From Aquitalea aquatica (GTDB taxonomy: Bacteria > Pseudomonadota > Gammaproteobacteria > Burkholderiales > Chromobacteriaceae), in NCBI RefSeq assembly GCF_013911085.1, contig NZ_JACERN010000001.1, positions 62,001 through 126,000 on the forward strand: a DNA stretch of 64,000 nucleotides, written 5' to 3'. Numbering within the stretch: position 1 is the stretch's first letter; every line of letters begins with the position of its first letter. The position numbers were made by a program, and so were the translations under genes. Shown here piece by piece: positions 34,118-41,881 of this stretch. Under the pieces are notes generated by a model. The model did not search any database. It was not told the DNA's origin and saw only the letters and a program-made list of their open reading frames with translations.

Positions 34118-35161
34118 ATGAATAGTCATCAGCTAAACGCCAGTCATACCGAAAGCCCCGCCACAGTGGGGAAGCCTTCCTCCTTGCCCTCGCGCCGTCT
34201 GTCCGTAGCGCCGATGCTGGACTGGACCGATCGCCACTACCGCTATTTTGCCCGGCAAATCAGCCGCCACACCTGGCTGTATACCGAAATGGTCACCACC
34301 GGTGCGCTGCTGTATGGCGATGTGGAGCGGCATTTGCGCTTTGACGAGGTAGAACACCCCGTTGCGCTGCAATTGGGCGGCTCCGAGCCAGCCGAGCTGG
34401 CGCAGTGCGCGCGGCTGGCTCAGCAGTGGGGCTATGACGAGGTGAACCTCAACGTAGGCTGCCCGTCCGAGCGGGTACAGAAAGGTGCCTTCGGTGCCTG
34501 CCTGATGGCCGAGCCGCAACTGGTGGCTGATTGCGTCAAGGCAATGCGTGATGTGGTGGACATCGATGTCACCGTCAAGCACCGCATCGGTATCGACCAG
34601 ATCGAGCATTACGACTATCTGGCCGGCTTTGTCGACCAGGTGGCTGCCGCTGGCTGCAGCACCTTTATCGTGCATGCGCGCAATGCCATTCTCAAGGGTC
34701 TCAGCCCCAAGGAAAACCGCGAAATCCCGCCGCTGAAATATGACTATGTGTACCGGCTGAAGCGGGAGCGTCCCGAGCTGGAAATCCTGCTGAATGGCGG
34801 CGTCAAGACCAATGCCGAAATCGCCGAGCACCTGCGCCATGTCGACGGCGTGATGGTGGGGCGCGAGGCTTATCACAATCCCTGGCTGATGGCCGAGTGG
34901 GATGCCGCTTTCTATGGTGACGACAGCACCGCGGTCAGCCGCCAGCAGGTGGTGGATGCCATGCTGCCGTATATCCGCGCCCGTCTGGCTGAGGGCCACA
35001 AGCTGCGTAATATTGCCCGCCATATACTGGGCCTGTTCCAGGGCATGCCTGGGGCCCGGCAGTGGCGGCGCATGCTGTCTGATGCCAAGCTCTTGGATGG
35101 TGCCGACGAGGGCCTGCTGTTGCAGGCGCTGGCGGCCATGCCTTCCCGCGCTAGCGAATAA
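34118..35161 (+). CDS. dusA: tRNA-dihydrouridine(20/20a) synthase DusA
   Basis: FMN- and NADPH-dependent enzyme that reduces uridine 20 (and 20a) in the tRNA D-loop. The 347-residue protein has the FMN-site VAPMLDWTDRHYRYFAR, LGGSEPAEL, the catalytic cysteine in NLNVGCPSERVQKGAFGACLM (Cys in NVGCPS), VKHRIGID, HARNAILKGLSPKENRE and LNGGVKT. The GACLM and KGLSPKENRE motifs are typical of DusA rather than DusB or DusC. The first 28 residues are an unconserved extension, so translation could begin a little later. Confidence 0.95.
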   Translation: MNSHQLNASHTESPATVGKPSSLPSRRLSVAPMLDWTDRHYRYFARQISRHTWLYTEMVTTGALLYGDVERHLRFDEVEHPVALQLGGSEPAELAQCARLAQQWGYDEVNLNVGCPSERVQKGAFGACLMAEPQLVADCVKAMRDVVDIDVTVKHRIGIDQIEHYDYLAGFVDQVAAAGCSTFIVHARNAILKGLSPKENREIPPLKYDYVYRLKRERPELEILLNGGVKTNAEIAEHLRHVDGVMVGREAYHNPWLMAEWDAAFYGDDSTAVSRQQVVDAMLPYIRARLAEGHKLRNIARHILGLFQGMPGARQWRRMLSDAKLLDGADEGLLLQALAAMPSRASE

Positions 35162-35243
35162 TCCGTGCTGGCAGCAGGGTGGACGCTATATGCGCGGCCG
35201 CTTACCCTGCTGCTCTGCTCTATGTGCAACAGGATGAATCCCT

Positions 35244-35837
35244 ATGTTCGACAAACTGGTTCTCGCCAGCAATAACGCTGGCAAGCTGCGTGAGTTTTCC
35301 GCCCTGCTGGCACCGCTGGGTGTCACCGTCATTCCGCAGGGGCAACTCAATGTGCCGGAATGCCCGGAGCCGCATTACACCTTTCTGGAAAACGCGCTGG
35401 AAAAAGCCCGTCATGCCAGTCATGTCACCGGCCTGCCAGCGCTGGCCGACGATTCCGGTATCTGTGTGGAAGCCCTGGGCGGCAAGCCCGGTGTGTTGTC
35501 GGCGCGCTATGCCGGCGAACCCAAATCGGACGAGCGCAATAACGCCAAGCTGATCGAAAAGCTGCAAGGCAAGGACAATCGCCGTGCCTGGTATTACTGC
35601 GTGCTGGTGCTGGTACGCCATGCCGACGACCCGCAACCGCTGGTGGCCGACGGTATGTGGCTGGGCGAAGTGCAGGATGCGGCGGCAGGCGAGGGTGGCT
35701 TCGGTTACGACCCCTACTTTTACCTGCCGGAATTTGCTTGCACCGTGGCCCAACTGGCAGCGGAAGACAAAAACCGTGTCAGTCATCGCGGCAAGGCCAT
35801 GCAGGCCATGCTGGGCAAACTGCGTGAGCTGGCATGA
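35244..35837 (+). CDS. rdgB: XTP/dITP diphosphatase (non-canonical purine NTP pyrophosphatase)
   Basis: Removes dITP, XTP and related damaged nucleotides from the pool by cleaving them to monophosphate and pyrophosphate. The 197-residue protein shows the family sites LASNNAGKLREF, FLENALEKARHAS, ALADDSGICVEALGGKPGVLSARYAG (in parts) and GFGYDPYFYLPE plus SHRGKAM. It is cytosolic. Its stop codon overlaps the hemW start (ATGA), so the two are coupled. rdgB-hemW is a common gene order in betaproteobacteria. Confidence 0.96.
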   Translation: MFDKLVLASNNAGKLREFSALLAPLGVTVIPQGQLNVPECPEPHYTFLENALEKARHASHVTGLPALADDSGICVEALGGKPGVLSARYAGEPKSDERNNAKLIEKLQGKDNRRAWYYCVLVLVRHADDPQPLVADGMWLGEVQDAAAGEGGFGYDPYFYLPEFACTVAQLAAEDKNRVSHRGKAMQAMLGKLRELA

Positions 35838-37075
35838 GCGTGATTGACCTGTCCGGGCTGAAAGGCGGCCTGCGCGAACTGCCGCCGTTGTCCTTATATA
35901 TCCATTTCCCCTGGTGCGTGCGCAAATGCCCGTATTGCGATTTCAACTCGCACGAGCTGAAAAATAGCAGTGGCCAAACCGTGCAGTGGAATCCGCAAGC
36001 GGGCGTTGCCAGCGGCGGTTTCGATGAAATGGCCTATGTGCAAACCCTGCTGCGCGATCTGGAATACAGCCTGCCGGCGATCTGGGGCCGCAGCGTCAGC
36101 ACCATCTTCATGGGTGGCGGCACGCCCAGCCTGTTTTCTGCCCAGGCCATGGATACGCTGCTGGCAGGTATTCGCGCCCGGCTGCGCTTGTCGCCGGATG
36201 CGGAAATCACCATGGAAGCCAACCCCGGTACCTTCGAGGCGGAAAAATTCCGTGGCTACCGCGAGGCCGGCATCAATCGCCTGTCCATCGGCATTCAGAG
36301 CTTCAATCCGCAGCATCTGCAAGTGCTTGGGCGGATTCATGATGGCGATGAAGCACGCTGCGCCATCGACATTGCGCTGTCCTGTTTTGATAACGTCAAT
36401 CTGGATCTGATGTATGCCTTGCCCGGCCAGAGCGTAGAGCAGGCGCTGCAGGATCTGGATACCGCGCTGTCTTATGGCATTACCCATCTGTCGGCCTATC
36501 ACCTCACCATCGAACCCAACACGCTGTACGCGGTGCGTACGCCGCAGAATCTGCCGGATGACGAGATTTCTGCCGATATGCAGGAGGCCATCGAGGCGCG
36601 GCTGGCGGCTGCCGGTTTCGAACACTACGAAACCTCGGCCTTTGCCCGGCCCGGCAAGCGTAGCCGCCATAACGTCAATTACTGGCAGTTTGGTGACTAT
36701 CTGGGCATTGGTGCGGGCGCGCACGGCAAGATCAGCAGCCACGAAGGCATCGTGCGCGAAATGCGCCACAAGCAGCCCGCGGCCTATATCCAGGCGGTGG
36801 CCGCCGGCCAGCCGGTGCAAAGCAGCCGCAAGGTGAAGCGCGACGAATTGCCGTTTGAATTCATGATGAATCTGCTGCGGCTGACCGGCGGTTTTGAAAC
36901 GCGCCTGTTCACCGAGCGCACCGGTTTGCCTGTATCCTGTATCCGCAATGAATTGCAGCAGGCCATCCAGCAAGGATTGCTGGAGCAGGATGCCACCACC
37001 ATTCGCCCCACTTTGCAGGGGCAACGTTTTCTCAATGACCTGTTAACCCTGTTTCTCGGGGACGGAGACCAGTAA
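35834..37075 (+). CDS. hemW: Radical SAM heme chaperone HemW
   Basis: A 413-residue radical SAM protein that carries heme and delivers it to target proteins; it was long annotated as an oxygen-independent coproporphyrinogen oxidase. The cluster motif is CVRKCPYCDF (CxxxCxxC) near residue 28, followed by FMGGGTPSLFS, EANPGTFE, GINRLSIGIQSFN and the C-terminal HemN_C-type wing domain. The extra cysteine and N-terminal extension needed by true HemN are absent, which supports HemW. There is a ~20-residue insertion after the cluster (SGQTVQWNPQAGVASGG). Confidence 0.92.
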   Translation: MSVIDLSGLKGGLRELPPLSLYIHFPWCVRKCPYCDFNSHELKNSSGQTVQWNPQAGVASGGFDEMAYVQTLLRDLEYSLPAIWGRSVSTIFMGGGTPSLFSAQAMDTLLAGIRARLRLSPDAEITMEANPGTFEAEKFRGYREAGINRLSIGIQSFNPQHLQVLGRIHDGDEARCAIDIALSCFDNVNLDLMYALPGQSVEQALQDLDTALSYGITHLSAYHLTIEPNTLYAVRTPQNLPDDEISADMQEAIEARLAAAGFEHYETSAFARPGKRSRHNVNYWQFGDYLGIGAGAHGKISSHEGIVREMRHKQPAAYIQAVAAGQPVQSSRKVKRDELPFEFMMNLLRLTGGFETRLFTERTGLPVSCIRNELQQAIQQGLLEQDATTIRPTLQGQRFLNDLLTLFLGDGDQ

Positions 37076-37459
37076 ATGACCAAAGAAATCATCCATACCG
37101 AACATGCCCCGGCTGCCATCGGCGCCTACTCCCAGGCCGTGAAGGCTGGCAACACCGTTTACCTGTCCGGCCAGATCCCGCTGGACCCGGCCACCATGAC
37201 CGTGGTGGAAGGTGGCTTTGCCGCTGAAACCCATCAGGTATTCAAGAACCTGAAAGCCGTGTGCGAAGCTGCCGGTGGCAGCCTGGACCAGATCGTCAAG
37301 CTCAATGCCTATCTGACCGACCTGTCCAATTTCGCCACCTTCAACGAAATCATGGGCCAGTACTTCAGCCAACCCTACCCGGCACGTGCTGCCGTGGGCG
37401 TGGCCAGCCTGCCCAAGGGCGTGCAGGTGGAAGCCGAGGCAGTGCTGTTCCTGGGTTGA
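37076..37459 (+). CDS. ridA: RidA family enamine/imine deaminase
   Basis: Hydrolyses reactive enamine/imine intermediates released by PLP enzymes such as threonine dehydratase, which protects branched-chain and other PLP-dependent pathways. The 127-residue protein carries the family pattern [46 protein letters not shown] (in parts), and the substrate-binding Arg in [23 protein letters not shown] (in parts). The start codon directly abuts the hemW stop (TAAATG), and a strong terminator closes the rdgB-hemW-ridA unit. Confidence 0.95.
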   Translation: MTKEIIHTEHAPAAIGAYSQAVKAGNTVYLSGQIPLDPATMTVVEGGFAAETHQVFKNLKAVCEAAGGSLDQIVKLNAYLTDLSNFATFNEIMGQYFSQPYPARAAVGVASLPKGVQVEAEAVLFLG

Positions 37460-37478
37460 TCTTTCACCCATGCACATC

Positions 37479-37508
37479 AAAACAGGCGATCTTGATCGCC
37501 TGTTTTTT
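37479..37508 (+). terminator. Terminator of rdgB-hemW-ridA
   Basis: Perfect 12-bp stem AAAACAGGCGAT / ATCGCCTGTTTT, 4-base loop, with TTTT continuing. It lies 20 bp after ridA and could act in both directions. Confidence 0.9.
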
Positions 37509-37602
37509 ATTGTGCGGTTATCCCTGACAGATGGCGCAGCAGCCAGCACAGGTGGAATCGGCTTTCATCTGGAGTTCTATCCCTCCTGGTGGAGTGCTGG
37601 CC

Positions 37603-38040
37603 ATGTATCGTTTTCTCCCCCTGCTTATCTGTTTAATGACACCGCTTGTGCTGCAGGCTGCCGTATTCAAATGTATCAGCCCTGCCGGACAACACAGCTA
37701 TCAGGATCAACCCTGCCCGGCGGATCATGCGGCCCATACGCTACGTGGTGGCAACTTCAGTCTGGTAACGCGCGAACCCTACCAGCTACGAGAGCTGCAA
37801 GACAGCCGGCAGCAAACGGCCAAACAAACCCGCGCCATGCAGCAGGAACAAGCCAAGGCGCTGCAGTTGCGCCGGCGCCAGCTTGTGCAGCAAGACAAAC
37901 ATTGCCGCCGTCTGCAAGCCAGACAGCAAACGCTGCAGCGTCAGCTGTCTCTCAGTCGTTCTCCCTTGCAAACACAGCGTTTGCAGAGCCGGCTTGCCAG
38001 CCTGGCCAATGACTTGCACGATGCGGCTTGCCCACCCTGA
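37603..38040 (+). CDS. DUF4124 domain exported protein
   Basis: A 145-residue protein with a signal peptide (MYRFLPLLICLMTPLVLQA) followed directly by the DUF4124 motif AVFKCISPAGQHSYQDQPCPAD, with two cysteines likely to form a disulfide in the periplasm. The rest is a glutamine/arginine-rich coiled coil (about 60-135). The ATG at 37603 has GGAG upstream and places the signal peptide at the N-terminus; the open frame extends 24 codons further. The family's function is unknown. Confidence 0.82.
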   Translation: MYRFLPLLICLMTPLVLQAAVFKCISPAGQHSYQDQPCPADHAAHTLRGGNFSLVTREPYQLRELQDSRQQTAKQTRAMQQEQAKALQLRRRQLVQQDKHCRRLQARQQTLQRQLSLSRSPLQTQRLQSRLASLANDLHDAACPP

Positions 38041-38052
38041 ACCGAGACCTCC

Positions 38053-38889
38053 ATGCGCCGCTACACTTTTGAAATCGTCAATGTCTTTGCCGAAAGCACC
38101 TTTGGTGGCAATCCACTCGCCGTGTTCAGCCAGGCCGAGGGGCTGAGCGAGCTGGAAATGCAGCTGCTGGCGCGGCAGATGAATTTGTCGGAAACCGTGT
38201 TCCTGTTGCCTTCCGTGCAAGCGACGGCACATTTGCGCATTTTTACTCCAGCACACGAGTTGCCGTTTGCAGGCCATCCCACACTTGGTGCAGCCAGCGT
38301 GCTGCATCGCAGGCAATCACTGGGCGATTCCTTCACCCTGCAGACTGCTGCCGGGGTGATTCCCATCCGGCAGCAGGACGGTTTGTTCACCCTGCAGGCC
38401 AATGCCGCCAGCGAACGTCCCTCCGACCTGAGTGTGGAGCAAGCCGCTGCCATGCTGGGCTTGCCGGCAGTGGCGGTACTGGCCGCCCCCAGCTGGCTGA
38501 ATACCGGCAGCGAACAGTTGCTGATCGCGGCAGCCAGCCGCGACGCGGTGTTGGCTGCACGTCCGGTGGCGGATCTGTTTCTGCGTGATGCCTGCCTGCA
38601 TCCCGGCCGTAGCGTAGCTTATCTGTGGCATGAGGCGGATGGTGTGGCGACCGTGCGGCTGTTTTACGGCCAGGATGGTGCGGTACTGGAAGACCCGGGT
38701 ACTGGTTCGGCCTGCGCCAATCTGGGCGGCTGGTGCAGCTTGCACCAGCGCTATCCGCTGCAATGGCGGGTGGAGCAGGGGGCCGTATTGCAGCGCCCCA
38801 ATGTATTGCACTTGACGGTGGATGATGCGCGTCGTATTTATGTCGGCGGTAAGGTTGTGGCGCTGGCGCAGGGGGAGTTTCTCTTGTGA
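38053..38889 (+). CDS. PhzF family isomerase-like protein
   Basis: A 278-residue member of the PhzF/diaminopimelate epimerase-like fold family. It has the N-terminal VNVFAESTFGGNPLAVF, the conserved acid region MNLSETVFLLP (catalytic Glu), ELPFAGHPTLGAASVL, and the C-terminal glycine loop EDPGTGSACANLGGW. PhzF itself isomerises a phenazine precursor, but no other phz gene is nearby. Most genomic relatives have unknown substrates, so a phenazine role should not be assumed. It starts 12 bp after the DUF4124 gene. Confidence 0.88.
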   Translation: MRRYTFEIVNVFAESTFGGNPLAVFSQAEGLSELEMQLLARQMNLSETVFLLPSVQATAHLRIFTPAHELPFAGHPTLGAASVLHRRQSLGDSFTLQTAAGVIPIRQQDGLFTLQANAASERPSDLSVEQAAAMLGLPAVAVLAAPSWLNTGSEQLLIAAASRDAVLAARPVADLFLRDACLHPGRSVAYLWHEADGVATVRLFYGQDGAVLEDPGTGSACANLGGWCSLHQRYPLQWRVEQGAVLQRPNVLHLTVDDARRIYVGGKVVALAQGEFLL

Positions 38890-38989
38890 AACAAGCGTAT
38901 GACTTGACGCAATGCCGACCCCTTGGCATGCTAGAGTCGCAGCTCCAAACTAGCGTTTAACAAAGACAGACAACACGAGGAAAGACATC

Positions 38990-39427
38990 ATGAGCAAGTT
39001 GTGGAAAGCGGCCGCCCTGGCCCTTGGATTGGCCGCATTGTCGCACAGCGTACTGGCCGACAGCCCGATCGGCAGCTGGAAGACCATCGACGATGACACC
39101 AAGCAAGCCAAGGCAGTGGTACAGATTGCCGAAGGCGCCAACGGCGAATTGTCCGGCAAGATCGTCAAGCTGTTCCAGAACCCTGAGGTCGTATGCGAAG
39201 CCTGCGATGGCGACCGCAAGGGCAAGCCGGTCAACGGCATGACCATCCTGTGGGGCCTGAAAAAAGACGGCGACAGCTGGGCCAATGGCAAGATTCTCGA
39301 CCCGCATAACGGCAAGGTTTACAGCGCCAAGATGAAACTGGTGGAAGGTGGCAAAAAGCTGGAAGTACGTGGCTTCCTCGGCGTATCACTGCTGGGGCGC
39401 ACCCAGGTGTGGGAACGTCAGCAATAA
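38990..39427 (+). CDS. DUF2147 domain exported protein
   Basis: A 145-residue protein with a Sec signal peptide (MSKLWKAAALALGLAALSHSVLA) and a single DUF2147 domain (SPIGSWKTIDDDTKQAKAVVQI in parts, CDGDRKGKPVNGMTILWGLKKDG in parts, DPHNGKVYSAKMKL, GFLGVSLLGRTQVWER). The domain is a predicted beta barrel with an Asp-Cys-rich loop, and its function is not known. A good GAGGAAAG ribosome-binding site precedes the ATG. It stands alone between the PhzF gene and recG. Confidence 0.88.
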   Translation: MSKLWKAAALALGLAALSHSVLADSPIGSWKTIDDDTKQAKAVVQIAEGANGELSGKIVKLFQNPEVVCEACDGDRKGKPVNGMTILWGLKKDGDSWANGKILDPHNGKVYSAKMKLVEGGKKLEVRGFLGVSLLGRTQVWERQQ

Positions 39428-39502
39428 TCCTGTCCGGTGCGACAGCCAGGGCGGAGTGCCGGCAGCGGCCTCCGCCTTGTTTTTTGGGTACAATCGGCGC
39501 TG

Positions 39503-41551
39503 ATGACCCATGCCAACGACCTCGCCGGCCAGCCGCTCAATGTAGCGCCAGCCCTGGCCAAGAAACTCGACAAGCTCGGCCTGCGCCGGCGCTTTGACCT
39601 GGTGTTGCACCTGCCGCTGCGCTACGAAGATGAAACCCATCTCTATCCCATCACGGCAGCCCCCTACGGCCAGCCGGTGTTGGTAGAGGGGAGGGTCATC
39701 GCTCATGAGGTCCAATTCCGTCCGCGCAAACAGTTGCTGGTGCGCATCGAGGATGCCAGCGGCGTGCTGCTGCTGCGCTTCATCCACTTTTATCCCAGTC
39801 AGCTCAAACAGTTTGCCGATGGTGCCCTGGTACGTGCCATGGGCGAGATCCGTCGTGGTTTCCATGGCGACGAGATGGTCCATCCGAAAACGCGCGAGGT
39901 GGTCGATGGCACACCGCTGGCGGAAAGCCTGACGCCGGTGTATCCCACGGTCAATGGCGTGACCCAGCCCATGCTGCGCAAGCTGATTCGCAGCGAGCTG
40001 CAAAGCCTGCCTTTGCCGGAAACCCTGCCCCCCTCTGTTATTGCCCATTTGCAGCTGCAAAGCTTTGCCGATGCCGTGCGGCTTTTACATTCTCCGCCAC
40101 CGGAATACAGTGCCAGCCAGCTCAGTGAGCCGGCCTTGCCGGCATGGCAAAGGCTGAAGTTTGACGAGCTGATGGCGCAGCAGTTGTCGATGCGGCTGGC
40201 TTACCGCGCCAGACGTCAGGGTAAGGCTCCGGTGGTGCGCGGCAGTGGTCGCTTACGCGAGGCACTGTTTGCCAGCTTGCCCTTCCGTCTCACGGCTGCG
40301 CAGCACAAGGTACTGGGCGAAATCGATGCTGATCTGGCGCAGGCGCACCCCATGCATCGCTTGCTGCAGGGCGATGTGGGCAGTGGCAAAACCGTGGTGG
40401 CGGCGCTGGCCGCACTCACCGCTATCGAGGCGGGATTTCAGGTGGCACTGATGGCACCGACGGAAATCCTGGCCGAGCAGCATTATCGCAAGTTGTCCGG
40501 CTGGCTTGCCCCGCTTGGGCTGACGGTCAGCTGGCTCTCCGGCAGCCTGCGTAAAAAGCAGAAAGAACAAGCACTGGAGCAGATGGCCAGTGGTACGGCC
40601 CATCTGGTGGTGGGAACGCATGCGCTGTTTCAGGATGGCGTCGATTTTGCCCGGTTGGGGCTGGCCATTGTCGACGAGCAGCATCGTTTCGGGGTCGGCC
40701 AGCGGCTGGCGCTCAAGCAAAAAGGCGAGGAACCCCATCAACTGATGATGTCGGCCACACCGATTCCACGCACCCTGGCCATGAGCTTTTACGCCGATCT
40801 GGATGTGTCAGTCATCGATGAGCTGCCGCCGGGACGAACGCCTATTGTCACCAAGCTGATCAACAGTAGCCGCCGTGAGGAAGTCGTCGATTTCGTGCAC
40901 AAGACCTGCAGCGAAGGTCAGCAAGTGTACTGGGTGTGCCCGCTGATCGAGGAGTCAGAAACCCTGCAGCTGCAGACGGCAGTGGAAACCCACCGCCAGC
41001 TGGCAGCACAACTGGGGCAGTGGCATGTCGGCTTGCTGCATGGCCGCATGAAAGCGGATGAAAAGGCGGCAGTCATGGCCGCTTTTGGCAGTAACCAGCT
41101 GCAAATCCTGGTGGCCACCACGGTGATCGAAGTTGGCGTGGATGTGCCCAATGCTTCGCTGATGGTGATTGAGCACGCCGAGCGCATGGGGCTGGCCCAA
41201 TTGCACCAGCTGCGGGGCAGGGTCGGGCGGGGTAGTGCGCGCAGCGTGTGCATGCTGCTGTTTGAAAACCCGCTGTCCGATATTGCCAAGGCACGCTTGA
41301 AAGTCATTTACGAGAATGTCGATGGTTTCGAGATCGCCCGGCAGGATTTGCTGATTCGTGGTCCGGGTGAGTTTCTTGGTGCCCGGCAAAGCGGGGTGCC
41401 CATGTTGCGCTTTGCCAATCTGGAAGACGATATCGAACTGTTGGAGGCGGCACGGGAGCTGGCCCCGGAAATCCTTGCACGCTGGCCGGAAGCGGCAGAA
41501 GCACATCTGGAGCGCTGGCTGTCTGGTCGCGAGCAATTCCTCAAGGCCTGA
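39503..41551 (+). CDS. recG: ATP-dependent DNA helicase RecG
   Basis: Branch-migration helicase that remodels stalled replication forks and Holliday junctions. The 682-residue protein has the N-terminal OB wedge domain (about 60-180), Walker A GDVGSGKTVVA, DEQH box (IVDEQHRFGVGQR), SATPIPRTLAMSFYADLD, and helicase motif VI QLRGRVGRG. The C-terminal TRG region is present to LERWLSGREQFLKA. The ATG at 39503 is the start that fits the family; the longer frame adds 22 unconserved residues overlapping the preceding gap. Confidence 0.96.
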   Translation: MTHANDLAGQPLNVAPALAKKLDKLGLRRRFDLVLHLPLRYEDETHLYPITAAPYGQPVLVEGRVIAHEVQFRPRKQLLVRIEDASGVLLLRFIHFYPSQLKQFADGALVRAMGEIRRGFHGDEMVHPKTREVVDGTPLAESLTPVYPTVNGVTQPMLRKLIRSELQSLPLPETLPPSVIAHLQLQSFADAVRLLHSPPPEYSASQLSEPALPAWQRLKFDELMAQQLSMRLAYRARRQGKAPVVRGSGRLREALFASLPFRLTAAQHKVLGEIDADLAQAHPMHRLLQGDVGSGKTVVAALAALTAIEAGFQVALMAPTEILAEQHYRKLSGWLAPLGLTVSWLSGSLRKKQKEQALEQMASGTAHLVVGTHALFQDGVDFARLGLAIVDEQHRFGVGQRLALKQKGEEPHQLMMSATPIPRTLAMSFYADLDVSVIDELPPGRTPIVTKLINSSRREEVVDFVHKTCSEGQQVYWVCPLIEESETLQLQTAVETHRQLAAQLGQWHVGLLHGRMKADEKAAVMAAFGSNQLQILVATTVIEVGVDVPNASLMVIEHAERMGLAQLHQLRGRVGRGSARSVCMLLFENPLSDIAKARLKVIYENVDGFEIARQDLLIRGPGEFLGARQSGVPMLRFANLEDDIELLEAARELAPEILARWPEAAEAHLERWLSGREQFLKA

Positions 41552-41664
41552 ATGAGCATGCCGTGAACTACCCGGTGGTGGGGGCATGGCAGCGAATGCT
41601 GGCGGTGGTTTCATGCTGAGATTGCCTTGTTGCAAATCCCTGTGCAGATAGATAGGAATGATGC

Positions 41665-41697
41665 AAAAAAAAGCGCCTCATCCGTAAGGATGAGGCG
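41665..41697 (-). terminator. Strong leftward terminator
   Basis: Perfect stem CGCCTCATCC / GGATGAGGCG, 4-base loop, followed on the - strand by C and eight T. It lies past the pit terminator, with no protein gene between the two, so it needs another transcript to terminate. Confidence 0.88.
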
Positions 41698-41738
41698 TCA
41701 AGGGATTGCTGCAAACAACAAAGGAGAAACCATGATGA
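41665..41738 (-). ncRNA. Candidate small RNA, about 74 nt
   Basis: On the - strand a perfect TATAAT (41750-41745) would start a transcript near 41738. That transcript ends at a perfect 10-bp hairpin with a GTAA/TTAC loop and eight T (41697-41665). The body is short, unstructured and pyrimidine-rich with an anti-Shine-Dalgarno-like CTCCTTTG, as seen in Hfq-dependent small RNAs. There is no good -35, and an FNR-like site is centred about 64 bases upstream of the predicted start. This is an inference from sequence only. Confidence 0.4.
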
Positions 41739-41795
41739 AACATGATTATATTAGCAAATAATAAAGTTCGAAATCAATGGTGAGTCATTGCTTGT

Positions 41796-41817
41796 TTGAT
41801 ACAGGTCAAATTTGACC
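41796..41817. promoter_or_regulatory. FNR-like site overlapping a perfect palindrome
   Basis: TTGATACAGGTCAA (41796-41809) fits TTGAT-N4-ATCAA at nine of ten positions. GGTCAAATTTGACC (41804-41817) is a perfect 14-base palindrome overlapping it. Either could bind a regulator of the candidate - strand transcript. Confidence 0.4.
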
Positions 41818-41837
41818 CGTCATGATGAGGATCATAG

Positions 41838-41860
41838 AAAAAGCCGCCCGTAGGCGGCTT
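41838..41860 (-). terminator. Terminator of pit
   Basis: Stem AAGCCGCC / GGCGGCTT with a CGTA loop, followed on the - strand by five T, 22 bp after the pit stop. Confidence 0.88.
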
Positions 41861-41881
41861 TAGCGGTAATGGCAGGCAGTA

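Larger units (their letters stand above)
41552..41881. other. Convergent intergenic region with candidate small RNA
   Basis: 330 bp between recG (+) and pit (-). It contains the leftward pit terminator (41838-41860), a second strong leftward terminator (41665-41697), a perfect - strand TATAAT (41745-41750), an FNR-like site with an overlapping palindrome (41796-41817), and a + strand mini-frame of nine codons behind AAGGAG (start 41732). No protein gene of normal size is present. Confidence 0.6.

Noticed and set aside
33839-34129. A 96-codon - strand frame upstream of dusA
   Set aside because: It overlaps the dusA start, has no ribosome-binding site, family or coding-like composition.
38053-38889. 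Phenazine biosynthesis from the PhzF-family gene
   Set aside because: No other phz gene is present, and most PhzF-like proteins are unrelated to phenazines.
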